A DNA stretch of 64,000 bases from CAIYRG01 sp963747255 (lineage in GTDB: Bacteria > Pseudomonadota > Alphaproteobacteria > Micropepsales > Micropepsaceae). The position numbers and the translations under genes were made by a program. The notes under the pieces are model-generated. The model saw only the letters and a program-made list of their open reading frames with translations, did no database searches and was not told the DNA's origin. The stretch is from NCBI GenBank assembly GCA_963747255.1, contig CAVVEG010000017.1, forward strand, positions 496,001 through 560,000, in the 5' to 3' direction. Of the stretch, positions 1-8,157 are shown piece by piece. Every line of letters begins with the position of its first letter. Within the stretch, counting starts at the first letter, position 1.

Positions 1-322
1 AATCGACATTGGCGATACCCGCGGTGCGCGCACGCCTTTCGCCCTCTGCCAGCATCGGACCGGAAATATCGAACCCTGCCACGCGGCCGGAGGGGCCGAC
101 GGCGCGCGCAAACTCCAACGTGGGCTCGCCACAACCACAGCCGATATCCACCACCCGTTCGCCGGAGCGCGGCGCGGCAAAGGCCAGCAAGGCATCCGTC
201 ACTGGCGTGAGCGTAATGTCGGTATGCTCCTGTCGAGCCACCCAGGTATGGCCGCCCTTCCCATTCCAGAAGGAAAGCATGTCGGCGTTGATCTCTTCAG
301 GGGCGGCCAAGCGGGTCCTCAT
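1..322 (-). CDS. Class I SAM-dependent methyltransferase, N-terminal part (runs off the left edge)
   Basis: The reverse-strand frame is open from an ATG at 322 to the window edge, giving about 107 visible codons. It contains the SAM-binding motif I VVDIGCGCGEPT (from residue 57) and an acidic post-I segment VAGFDISG (residues 81-88), in the order usual for the Methyltransf_11/25 group. A soluble methyltransferase is therefore likely, but nothing visible identifies the substrate. No second gene precedes it. Its upstream region is interrupted 69 bases before the start by the IS element at 392-1815, so its native promoter may have been displaced. The overlapping plus-strand frame at 9-422 is its antisense shadow. 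Family confidence is good; function beyond methyl transfer is unknown. Confidence 0.8.
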   Translation of the reverse strand, partial: MRTRLAAPEEINADMLSFWNGKGGHTWVARQEHTDITLTPVTDALLAFAAPRSGERVVDIGCGCGEPTLEFARAVGPSGRVAGFDISGPMLAEGERRARTAGIANVD

Positions 323-391
323 TCTGAACAGGCAATCAACGTTGCAGCATTGCCGGGCGGACTGCAATCGACGCCGTAGCGACTGCCTTAG

Positions 392-1815
392 CATTACAGT
401 TGCTTGTTTTGTTGATCTCTGAATCCATGGGCAACCATGATTTGGGAGGTCATGGATGTCCGGTGCATCGATTGAGACGACGTTAGAGGCTTGGGCGTCG
501 TCATTGCGCGATGTGAAAGCGCGTATTCGATTGTTGTTTACGCAGGAGCGGGTAGCGGCGTCGGCAGGCTTGTTCCTGGACGGTTTGCTTGGGGATGAGC
601 GGCGCAAGACGGGCTGGATGCGCGCGGAAGCGGCGGGCGATCCCGGTCCGTGGCGCCAGCAGGCGATCCTGGGCCGCGGGCGGTGGGACGCGGATGCGTT
701 GCGCGACATCGTGCGCGATTACGCGCTGGAAACGCTTGCTGATGAGGATGCGGTTCTCGTCATTGACGAGACCGGTTTTTTGAAGCAGGGCAAGGTTTCG
801 TGCGGGGTTGCACGCCAGTACACGGGCTCGGCGGGTAAGATCACCAACTGCCAGATCGGCGTCTTCGCCTCCTATGTGTCGCGTCACGGCCACGCCTTCA
901 TCGACCGGGCGCTTTATCTGCCGAAAGATTGGACGGACGATCCCGAGCGCCTGAAGACGGCGCATGTGCCGGACGATGTGGGCTTTGCGACGAAACCCCA
1001 GATCGCACGCCGGATGATCGCGCGTGCGATCGCCGCAAAGGTCCCGTTCTCTTTTGTCGCGGCGGACAGCGTGTATGGCACCGGGGACATCGAGAGCGCC
1101 CTGCGCAAGGCAGGCAAGGGCTATGTCCTGGGCGTCGCCTCCAACCACGTGTTCCGTTCTTGGGGCAAGAAGCAGCGGGTTGGCGGGACGGCCGGAAAGA
1201 TCGCGCAAAATCTTCCACAAAACACCTGGCGGCGCCTGTCGGCGGGCGAAGGAACCAAGGGGCCGCGCCTGCATGACTGGGCCTATCTCGAACTGGCCGA
1301 TCTCGATGCCGGCCAATACAACAGCGTTCTCGCCGGGGCGTGGACGCGAGGCCTTCTGATCCGCCGCAACATTGCCGACGGCGACCTTGCGTTCTTCTCT
1401 ACGTGGTGCCCCAAGGGCACGCCCATGGAAAAGCTGGTATCGGTCGAAGGCCATCGCTGGGCCATCGAAGAAAGCTTTGAAGCCGCCAAGAACGAACTCG
1501 GCCTCGATCACAATGAAAGCCGCTCCTGGCATGGTTGGCACCGGCATGTGTCGCTGGTCATGCTCGCCTTCGCCATGATGGCCGCCATCCGGCATCGCGC
1601 CAATGTTCCGCCGCTGCCCAAAAAAACGATGCTCCGTCTTCGGACCAAACAGCGCTCCTGATCCGATGGTCGGTCCAGGAAATCCGCCGCATCGCCATGA
1701 AACTCGCGCAACGGCGCATCCAGCCCGCCCACGTCATCGCATGGTCTTTATGGCGCCGCGCCCATCAAGCCGAAGCGCGCCGCGCGCACCTCAAAAGGAA
1801 AAGGCAACTGTAATG
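392..1815 (+). mobile_element. IS701-family insertion sequence, 1424 bp, with 4-bp target duplication
   Basis: The ends are defined by an inverted repeat whose outer 12 bases, CATTACAGTTGC, are perfect (392-403 and reverse-complemented 1804-1815). The element is flanked on both sides by TTAG (388-391 and 1816-1819). A YTAR-type 4-bp duplication is what IS701-family elements are known to make, and the single transposase frame inside fits the same family. The transposase stop codon lies within the right inverted repeat. The element sits 69 bases upstream of the leftward methyltransferase gene. Identical short duplications suggest a fairly recent insertion. Confidence 0.88.
456..1813 (+). CDS. 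IS701-family DDE transposase, reading frame split by a -1 frameshift
   Basis: The first frame runs 456-1661 (401 residues). It carries typical IS701 blocks: VLVIDETGFLKQGK with the first catalytic Asp (about residue 105), FVAADSVYG with the second Asp, and a late AIEESFEAAKNELGLDH block with the Glu. Near 1620-1626, a run of seven A bases, the C-terminal part continues in the -1 frame to a TAA at 1811-1813. That part includes the family-typical RRIQPAHVIAWSLWRRAHQ segment, giving about 452 residues in total. The shift could be a lost A, ribosomal or polymerase slippage on the A run, or a sequencing error. Translation probably starts at the ATG at 456, shortly after TTGGGAGG. The enzyme would bind the terminal repeats and catalyse cut-and-paste transposition if the frames are joined. 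Confidence 0.85.
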
Positions 1816-1866
1816 TTAGGCGGGAGATCCTGTTATGATCGGCCCCTCTGATGTCGAGACCCGATG

Positions 1867-2130
1867 TCAATTCAGGGTCCACGAATCGCACGTCAGCGCT
1901 GCGAAGATAATGCGCGCTCGGAGGTGATCCGGGAATTTAAGCCTCGAAAGCCGCTTTGGTCTGATCTGACTTCGGAAGCTATAGTCGTCGAGCAGTTGGC
2001 GGATCTGCGCGGCGGGCGATGTCTGTTCGGGGTGTTTGCCGAACCAAGCAAGGCGCTGGTACTCTCGATCAGACAGCCGCAGCAATGAACCCGTGATTAA
2101 TCCTTTCCATTCGCCGGCAGGAATGGGCAT
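1867..2130 (-). CDS. Small hypothetical protein
   Basis: The 87-residue frame starts at an ATG (2130) preceded by AAGGA at a suitable distance. The N-terminal half (GLITGSLLRLSDREYQRLAW, then a QIRQLLDDYSF segment) has the charged, helical look of a real cytoplasmic protein. The C-terminal third is less protein-like and basic, so the frame may be degenerate or shifted after about residue 51. I do not recognise a named domain. It lies just right of the IS701 element and reads toward it. An opposing plus-strand frame (1864-2088) has no ribosome-binding site and is less convincing. Confidence 0.45.
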   Translation of the reverse strand: MPIPAGEWKGLITGSLLRLSDREYQRLAWFGKHPEQTSPAAQIRQLLDDYSFRSQIRPKRLSRLKFPDHLRARIIFAALTCDSWTLN

Positions 2131-2211
2131 CGTGATGGTTCCTTGACGGTCAGGAGATCTTCAGGATGGTGAGCCTGAAGCTGTCGTAAGTGGTGGCGAA
2201 GGTGATCGTAT

Positions 2212-2508
2212 ATGGAAGCAAACCCCAAAAGTATGAGCACCGCGGACGAATACCTCCGCCAGGCTGATTATTGCCGTCGCATGTACCATCAGGCCAAAGA
2301 CCACGACAGCAAAGTGGCATGGCTGGAGCTGGCGACGGATTGGCTTCAATTGCACGCCGAGGTTTCAGGCGACGGCGAGGGCATCAAGATTCTTAAGGCC
2401 AATCCGGTTCAAAGACCGTCAGGCCAGCAACTCGTAATCGGTTATCGCGTCGCGGTGGGGATTCGAGCGAATTGCTCCCCTCCGTTTACGGCGTGGTCAA
2501 ATATGTAA
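2212..2508 (+). CDS. Small hypothetical protein of the AxYCRRxA...WLELAxxW type
   Basis: The 98-residue frame begins near MEANPKSMSTADEYLRQ and carries a short helical pattern (YCRRMYHQAKDHDSKVAWLE followed by LATDWLQLHAE). Many short alphaproteobacterial proteins of unknown function show this pattern. A similar pattern occurs in the IS-interrupted gene at 32276-32479. No signal peptide or membrane segment is visible and no catalytic motif is apparent. The C-terminal 40 residues are less conserved-looking. It stands alone between the IS701 region and the minus-strand family genes. A role cannot be inferred. Confidence 0.55.
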   Translation: MEANPKSMSTADEYLRQADYCRRMYHQAKDHDSKVAWLELATDWLQLHAEVSGDGEGIKILKANPVQRPSGQQLVIGYRVAVGIRANCSPPFTAWSNM

Positions 2509-2542
2509 ATTCCAGCCGTGTAAGGGTTCCCTCAGGGTGGGG

Positions 2543-3409
2543 TCAGAAGTCCGGTTTGAGCGCCTGGGGGATTGGTTCGACCTCCAGATGGAAAAAGTCG
2601 CGGGTCATTCCTTCGGCGCAGGACACCTCGATCATCGGTCCGAATTCGGCGTGCGTATAACGCTGAATGGCGTTCCAGGGAGTCGTGAACGCGCCGGGGT
2701 CCTCGACATGCACATTGACTTCGAGGATCTTGCCGCCATCGACGATCCGGAAGCGTTCGACAACGTGCAATTTGTCCGTATGCGGCGTGCGGTAGTTGTC
2801 GATCCAGGTCCTGTCGTTCATGCCGATGGTATCGACAACAAGCGTGTCGCCTTCGTAATGACCGACCAATTCGCCAAACCAGGATGGCGCCACATGCGCC
2901 GAATGCGGCACGTTCATGAAAATACGGCGGGTCTGATAGTCTTCCTGCCAGACCATGACGATCTCTTTCGCGGTCTGGAAGAAATAAACGGGTTGCACGC
3001 CCTGGAGCAAAAAACCCGGGGTGCCCATCGGCCAGCAGCTTGCCTGCCGGCCGAAACCGGTTCCTCCCGACAGGATGTGCTCGTTGCGCTTTCGCAATTC
3101 CTCCCGCGCCCAGGGTTGCAGGATAGGGTTGGCGATATCGGCGATCGGAAATGTCTGCTGTCCCGCCTGAATTCTTCCGCTGGGCGGATAATTGGGAAGC
3201 AGGTTGATCACAAGCGGATGCGCCGGATCATTGGTGACGGGTCCGGGGCCGCTCGCCGGCGGTTTGAACCCGCCCGGAACGGCGATCCAACCCACGGTGC
3301 TGTCAGGTGCGAAATTGGGCGACAGGGCCGTGGCCTCAACCGGCGCGGTAACTCCGGTGGCTGCGAAGAAGGCTGCGGCCGTGAAACTCATAAGTGCGAA
3401 TCTGGACAT
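2543..3409 (-). CDS. Predicted secreted protein, GHYEGDT/xDF paralogous family (group A)
   Basis: A 288-residue protein with an N-terminal signal peptide (hydrophobic stretch to about residue 27). It belongs to the uncharacterised family present ten times in this window. Visible family marks in order are a NPILQPW block, a first Cys in ASCWPMGTPG, the core WFGELVGHYEGDTLVVDT, the block YRTPHTDKLHVVERF, a VEDPGAFTTPW segment, a second Cys in VSCAEG, and the C-terminus KPDF. Two conserved cysteines in an exported protein suggest a disulfide. It follows the next family gene (start 4338) by 17 bases on the same strand, so the two are probably cotranscribed. Enzyme-like, binding or structural roles are all possible; no function is known to me. 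Confidence 0.85.
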   Translation of the reverse strand: MSRFALMSFTAAAFFAATGVTAPVEATALSPNFAPDSTVGWIAVPGGFKPPASGPGPVTNDPAHPLVINLLPNYPPSGRIQAGQQTFPIADIANPILQPWAREELRKRNEHILSGGTGFGRQASCWPMGTPGFLLQGVQPVYFFQTAKEIVMVWQEDYQTRRIFMNVPHSAHVAPSWFGELVGHYEGDTLVVDTIGMNDRTWIDNYRTPHTDKLHVVERFRIVDGGKILEVNVHVEDPGAFTTPWNAIQRYTHAEFGPMIEVSCAEGMTRDFFHLEVEPIPQALKPDF

Positions 3410-3426
3410 CGATCTTTCACAAAGCG

Positions 3427-4338
3427 TCAGAAGTCGGGCCTGTCGGAAGTCGGGGGATGCTCAATTCCTTCGTGCCGGCCCTGAGATGCGCTGTCGGCGC
3501 AAATCCGCTCGTCCCAGGGTTCTTCGGTCAGCCGGTACGTTACGTCTCCCGACCAGGGCTTCGTGTAAGTGTTGGGATCCTCGATGGTGGCGTGGACTTG
3601 CAGGCCCTTTTTGGCGCCGGGGACAAAGGAGGTGTTTCCTTCCTTGCCTCCGGTACGGCCGGCGATCTGCTCATGGCGTTCCTGCGCGATGCGCGCCACT
3701 GCGTCGTCGATCAGCCGATAACGCTCGGTGACATGCATGGCTTCGCTCTGCGGCGTGCCGAAACGGTCAACCATGGTGTGGGGACCGACCTCGATGCCGA
3801 CGGTATCGACGACAAGCGTGTCACCTTCATAATGGCCAATCGAGTGACCCATGGCGGAAGGTTTCAGATGCGCGGGATGGGCCTGATTCAAATGAATATG
3901 CCGGACCTGGACGTCCTGGCTGTAGAACAGCGTCACCTCGGTTTTTGTCTGCAGAACGGTAACGCGCTGCTCCATTGCCAGAACATAGGGTGGCGAATAG
4001 GGCGCGCACTGGTTTGACGGATCGAGGATGTCGTGACCGCCGGCTGAAGCCTCGCCCATCCGCTTTACGACTTCGGCGGCATGGGGCTTCAGGATCGGGT
4101 CTCTGTAATCGCCGACCAGCGGGATGGGATCGCCGCCGCCAAGCGTCGGTGTGCTTGCATCCTTACCCACGCGCCTCAGATTGTGTATCGGACCGGGGCC
4201 CGACGACGGTATTTCGAAATTGAAGGCATTCCGTCCCCATTTGCCGGAGAAGTCGGGAATCGCCGTGGAGGAATCGGCAAGCGCAGGAATTGCGATTGCC
4301 GTCAGAATAACCGCTGAAAACAAGGAGGTTGGAAACAT
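3427..4338 (-). CDS. Predicted secreted protein, GHYEGDT/xDF paralogous family (group B)
   Basis: From the ATG at 4338 the protein has 303 residues and starts with a clear signal peptide (MFPTSLFSAVILTAIAIPAL). An in-frame ATG at 4401, four bases after the phosphoketolase stop, would add 21 residues ahead of the signal; I prefer the shorter form. Family marks are IPDFSGKWGRNAFNFE at the mature N-terminus, DPILKPHAAEVV, a first Cys in PSNQCAPY, SIGHYEGDTLVVDTVG, a HVTERYRLID block, a second Cys in ERICADS, and the terminal RPDF. It is closest to the protein at 25309-26241. It lies directly downstream of xfp and upstream of the family gene at 2543, so it may be read from the ackA-xfp transcript. 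Confidence 0.85.
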   Translation of the reverse strand: MFPTSLFSAVILTAIAIPALADSSTAIPDFSGKWGRNAFNFEIPSSGPGPIHNLRRVGKDASTPTLGGGDPIPLVGDYRDPILKPHAAEVVKRMGEASAGGHDILDPSNQCAPYSPPYVLAMEQRVTVLQTKTEVTLFYSQDVQVRHIHLNQAHPAHLKPSAMGHSIGHYEGDTLVVDTVGIEVGPHTMVDRFGTPQSEAMHVTERYRLIDDAVARIAQERHEQIAGRTGGKEGNTSFVPGAKKGLQVHATIEDPNTYTKPWSGDVTYRLTEEPWDERICADSASQGRHEGIEHPPTSDRPDF

Positions 4339-4405
4339 TGACCCGACCCGGACTGCCAATGGTTTATCGTAGCGCGCCGGCGCATAAAATGACATTCGCA
4401 TCTGC

Positions 4406-6781
4406 TCAACCGGCAGCAGCCGGGGTTGCCCATTGCCAGTTGCGGATCTCGGGCATGTCCTGGCCGTATCTGGCGATGTAACGCCGGTGTTCGATCAGCT
4501 TGTCGGTGAGCTGCTGTTTCAGATAGGTCCCCGTCGGGCCCAATTGCGGCAGCCGGTCGATCGCATCCTGCACCAGGTGAAAGCGGTCGAGATCGTTAAG
4601 AACGGTCATGTCGAAGGGTGTTGTGACGGTACCCTCTTCCTTGTAGCCGCGGACGTGAAGATTCCCGTGATTGGTGCGGCGGTAGGTCAGCCGGTGAATG
4701 AGCCAGGGATAGCCGTGGAAGGCGAAAATGATCGGCCTGTCCTTCGTGAAGAGATCGTCGAAATCCGTATCGCTCAGCCCATGCGGATGCTCCGTTTGCG
4801 GTTGCAGCTTCATCAGATCGACAATGTTCACGACCCGGATCTTCAATCCGGGCAGATGCTCGTGCATGATCGAGACGGCGGCCAGCGTCTCGAGTGTGGG
4901 CACATCCCCGCAGCAGGCCATGACCAGATCGGGGAAGGCGTCGAGGTCGTTGCTCGCCCAGGGCCAGATGCCGATACCCCTGCTGCAATGCTCGATGGCC
5001 GCATCCATGCTCAGCCACTGGGGCGCCGGATGCTTGCCTGCAATCACGACATTGACGTAGTGGCGGCTGCGCAGGCAGTGGTCCATCACCGAGAGGAGAC
5101 AATTCGCATCGGGCGGAAGGTAAACACGCACGACCTCGGCCTTCTTGTTCACCACATGATCGATGAATCCGGGATCCTGATGGGTGAAGCCATTGTGATC
5201 CTGTCGCCAGACATGCGAGGAAAGCAGGAAATTCAAAGACGATATCCTGCGGCGCCAGGGCAGGTGCGCGGTGACCTTCAGCCATTTGGCGTGCTGATTG
5301 AACATTGAATCGACGATATGGATGAACGCTTCGTAGGAATTGAAGATGCCGTGCCGCCCGGTGAGCAGGTAGCCCTCGAGCCAGCCCTCGCATTGGTGCT
5401 CGCTCAGCATTTCCATGACACGGCCCGAAGGCGCGAGAAATTCGTCGCCGGGTATTGCGGCCGCATCCCATTGGCGGTTGGTTGCGTCAAAGATGGCCTC
5501 CAGACCGTTGGAGAGAGTCTCGTCGGGGCCAAAGATGCGGAAATTCCGCTGCCCGCTGTTGCGTTCCGCCACATCGCGCAGGAAAGGCCCAAGCACATGC
5601 GTATCGCCGATGCCGCGCACGCCGGGTGAGGGCACATCGACGGCATAGCCGCAGAAATCCGGCAAGCGCAAGTCGCGAAGCAGGATGCCGCCATTGGCGT
5701 GCGGATTGGCGCCCATGCGGCGGTCTCCGGTGGGCGCAAGTTCGGCGAGCTCCGGAATCAAACGGCCCTGTCCGTCGAATAGCTCCTCCGGCCGGTAGCT
5801 TCGCAGCCAGTCTTCCAGCATTCCGAGATGTTCGGGATGGGCGGCCGGATCGGAAAGCGGCACCTGATGCGAACGGAAAGTGCCCTCGATCTGCTTGCCA
5901 TCGACCATCCTGGGCCCCGTCCAGCCCTTGGGTGAGCGAAGGACGATCATCGGCCAGCGCGGGCGCGTGGCGTCCCTGTTGGTCCGCGCATGGCTTTGGA
6001 TTTGCCGAATATCCCCGATGACTTTGTCCAAAGCGCCAGCCATGGACTGGTGCATCAGCGCCGGCTCATCGCCTTCGACGAAGTGCGGCGACCAGCCGCA
6101 GCCGCGAAAGAATTGCTCCAGTTCTTCATGATCGATGCGGGCCAGCACGGTGGGATTGCTGATCTTGTAACCGTTCAGATGCAGGATCGGCAGCACGGCG
6201 CCATCCGTGACCGGATCGAGGAACTTGTTGGAATGCCATGCGGTGGCCAGAGGACCCGTTTCCGCCTCGCCGTCACCGACAACACAGGCGACGATCAGAT
6301 CGGGATTGTCGAACACCGCGCCGAAGGAATGGCTGAGGGAATAGCCCAACTCGCCGCCTTCGTGGATCGAGCCCGGACATTCCGGAGATGCGTGGCTTGG
6401 TATGCCTCCGGGAAAGGAAAACTGGATGAAGAGCTTCCGAAGCCCTTCCTCATCCTGGCTGATATTGGGATAAATCTCGCTGTAGGTGCCTTCGAGATAG
6501 GTGTTGGCCACGACAGCCGGGCCGCCATGCCCCGGTCCGGAGACGTAAATCATGTCGAGATCGTATTTTTTGATCACCCGGTTCAGGTGCGCGTAAATGA
6601 AGTTCTGGCCGGGGGTGGTGCCCCAGTGTCCCAACAGCATGTGCTTCACGTCCGCGAGCGTGAGCGGCCGTTTCAGCAAAGGGTTGTCGTAAAGATAAAT
6701 CTGGCCGACCGAGAGATAATTGGCGGCGCGCCAGTACGCGTCGATCCTGTGAAGCAATCCGGAAGACAGAGTCTCCATCAT
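4406..6781 (-). CDS. xfp: Phosphoketolase (xylulose 5-phosphate / fructose 6-phosphate)
   Basis: A 791-residue protein, the usual length for bacterial phosphoketolases. These are thiamine diphosphate enzymes that split xylulose 5-phosphate or fructose 6-phosphate with phosphate to give acetyl phosphate plus a triose or tetrose phosphate. Recognisable segments are LLGHWGTTPGQNF, YVSGPGHGGPAVVANTYLEG, SHASPECPGSIHEGGELGYS, the ThDP/metal-binding GDGEAETGP, and KAEVVRVYLPPDANCLL near the middle. The ATG at 6781 overlaps the ackA stop codon by four bases (ATGA) and has AGGA eight bases before it, which favours it over the upstream TTG at 6787. Coupling to ackA lets acetyl phosphate be turned straight into acetate and ATP in the cytoplasm. 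Confidence 0.95.
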   Translation of the reverse strand: MMETLSSGLLHRIDAYWRAANYLSVGQIYLYDNPLLKRPLTLADVKHMLLGHWGTTPGQNFIYAHLNRVIKKYDLDMIYVSGPGHGGPAVVANTYLEGTYSEIYPNISQDEEGLRKLFIQFSFPGGIPSHASPECPGSIHEGGELGYSLSHSFGAVFDNPDLIVACVVGDGEAETGPLATAWHSNKFLDPVTDGAVLPILHLNGYKISNPTVLARIDHEELEQFFRGCGWSPHFVEGDEPALMHQSMAGALDKVIGDIRQIQSHARTNRDATRPRWPMIVLRSPKGWTGPRMVDGKQIEGTFRSHQVPLSDPAAHPEHLGMLEDWLRSYRPEELFDGQGRLIPELAELAPTGDRRMGANPHANGGILLRDLRLPDFCGYAVDVPSPGVRGIGDTHVLGPFLRDVAERNSGQRNFRIFGPDETLSNGLEAIFDATNRQWDAAAIPGDEFLAPSGRVMEMLSEHQCEGWLEGYLLTGRHGIFNSYEAFIHIVDSMFNQHAKWLKVTAHLPWRRRISSLNFLLSSHVWRQDHNGFTHQDPGFIDHVVNKKAEVVRVYLPPDANCLLSVMDHCLRSRHYVNVVIAGKHPAPQWLSMDAAIEHCSRGIGIWPWASNDLDAFPDLVMACCGDVPTLETLAAVSIMHEHLPGLKIRVVNIVDLMKLQPQTEHPHGLSDTDFDDLFTKDRPIIFAFHGYPWLIHRLTYRRTNHGNLHVRGYKEEGTVTTPFDMTVLNDLDRFHLVQDAIDRLPQLGPTGTYLKQQLTDKLIEHRRYIARYGQDMPEIRNWQWATPAAAG

Positions 6782-7989
6782 CGGCAATCCTGTTTCCCGG
6801 GCAGCGCGAGGACTTTGCAGACCATTTCCGCAATCATGCGTTCTTCATCCGTGTGAATGACGCGAACGGCAACCGCGCCGGCCGGGGTCGAGATCACGCC
6901 TTCACCGGCAAGGTTTCGCGCCCGGTCAATCTCTATTCCGAGGAAGGAAAGACCCTCGCAGATACGCCCTCGCACAGTTGACGCATTCTCGCCGATGCCG
7001 CCTGCAAACACGAGTGTATCCACTCCACCGAGTGCCGCGGCAAACGCTCCGATCCATTTCCTGACCTGGTAGCAGAACAAGGCGACCGCCTCGGCAGCGC
7101 GCACGTCCCGGCTTTCACGATCGAGCAAATCGCGCATGTCGGAACTGATCTCCGATACACCGAGCAGGCCGGACTGAAAGTTCACCATTTCATTGAGCTG
7201 TTTTGCATCCAGTCCTTCGGTTCGGGCGAGGTACCAGAACAGTCCGGGATCAAGGTCACCGGAACGCGTGCTCATCGGCACTCCGGCTGCCGGAGTGAAA
7301 GCCATGCTGGTGTCCACGGGTTTGCCATTGCGCAAGGCGGCCAGGCTTGCACCGTTGCCGAGGTGCGCCAGGATAAGGCGGCCCTGCGCAGCATCCGGTC
7401 CGGCAAGACGGGTCAGTTCCTGCAGCAGGAACGCATATGACAGTCCATGGAAACCGTAACGGCGTATTCCCCTGGCGTCGTAACGGCGCGGAATCGGCAA
7501 GAGTTGCGCAACCCGGGGCAGATCATGATGAAATTCCGTGTCGAAACACGCGACCTGCGGCAGATCGGCAAAGCGGCGACCGAAAGCCTCGATCAACAGG
7601 ATCTCCTGGGGCAGGTGATCCGGATCGAAGGAACTCAGTCCGCGCAAATCGCCGATCATGCCGGGCGTGATCCTCCCGGGTTTGCTGTATTTCGGGCCGC
7701 CATGCACGACGCGATGACCGACAGCAGTCGACGTATCGCCGCCCACGCGTTCCCCGACCCAATCCATCAGAACGTCTGCAGCCGCCGCGTAATCCGGGGC
7801 CTGCACGGGCCGGGAGAAATTCTCCGTCCGGTCCAGGGCTTTGATCCGGAAGATGGAGTTGGAAAGTCCGATCCTCTCGATGGCGCCATCCAGAATCCGG
7901 CGGAGGGATGGACCTGTCTCAAAGAGGGCGAATTTGATGCTCGATGAACCCCCATTGATAGTGAGGATATGCGGATGAGCCGGTTTCAT
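6778..7989 (-). CDS. ackA: Acetate kinase
   Basis: A 403-residue member of the ASKHA superfamily, normal length for acetate kinase. It interconverts acetyl phosphate plus ADP with acetate plus ATP. Visible motifs are the N-terminal ILTINGGSSSIKFALF, GHRVVHGG, the substrate-region FDTEFHHDLP, YGFHGLSY, the phosphate-binding LAHLGNGASLAA, STRSGDLDPG, and the adenosine-site FAGGIGENAS. It is the first gene of a two-gene operon; its stop overlaps the start of xfp. This is the product-consuming partner of the phosphoketolase. The gap of about 170 bases to the RodZ-like gene upstream carries inverted repeats that may separate the transcripts. Confidence 0.95.
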   Translation of the reverse strand: MKPAHPHILTINGGSSSIKFALFETGPSLRRILDGAIERIGLSNSIFRIKALDRTENFSRPVQAPDYAAAADVLMDWVGERVGGDTSTAVGHRVVHGGPKYSKPGRITPGMIGDLRGLSSFDPDHLPQEILLIEAFGRRFADLPQVACFDTEFHHDLPRVAQLLPIPRRYDARGIRRYGFHGLSYAFLLQELTRLAGPDAAQGRLILAHLGNGASLAALRNGKPVDTSMAFTPAAGVPMSTRSGDLDPGLFWYLARTEGLDAKQLNEMVNFQSGLLGVSEISSDMRDLLDRESRDVRAAEAVALFCYQVRKWIGAFAAALGGVDTLVFAGGIGENASTVRGRICEGLSFLGIEIDRARNLAGEGVISTPAGAVAVRVIHTDEERMIAEMVCKVLALPGKQDCR

Positions 7990-8056
7990 GGGTTACTTCG
8001 CGGCGAAGTCGGAGTGTGGCGGTATATCGGGTTTGGAGGCCGACGTCTTGCGGGTG

Positions 8057-8109
8057 CGAATTTGCTACGCAAATTTCGACCCCGGACAGCGCGTTGCTTG
8101 CTTCCGGGG
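8057..8109. repeat. Two adjacent inverted repeats between the RodZ-like gene and ackA
   Basis: Two short stems lie side by side: CGAATTTGC with GCAAATTTCG (8057-8078, one-base bulge, three-base loop), and CCCCGGA with TCCGGGG (8080-8086 and 8103-8109). They fall in the untranslated gap after the stop of the minus-strand RodZ-like gene and before ackA. They could form a terminator or processing site for the RodZ-like mRNA, although no T tract follows on the minus strand. Confidence 0.4.
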
Positions 8110-8157
8110 CGACGCCTCATTCCCGCCGGGTGGAGGCCGGTCGTGGCGCCGGTAAGA

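Noticed and set aside
501..1595. 364-codon minus-strand frame across the IS701 transposase
   Set aside because: Antisense of an intact transposase domain; no ribosome-binding site or recognisable motif.
2212..2508. Reading this small gene as part of the IS701 insertion
   Set aside because: It lies 400 bases outside the element ends, which are fixed by the TTAG duplication.
2537..3484. 315-codon plus-strand frame
   Set aside because: Antisense to the family protein at 2543-3409, which has a signal peptide and conserved motifs.
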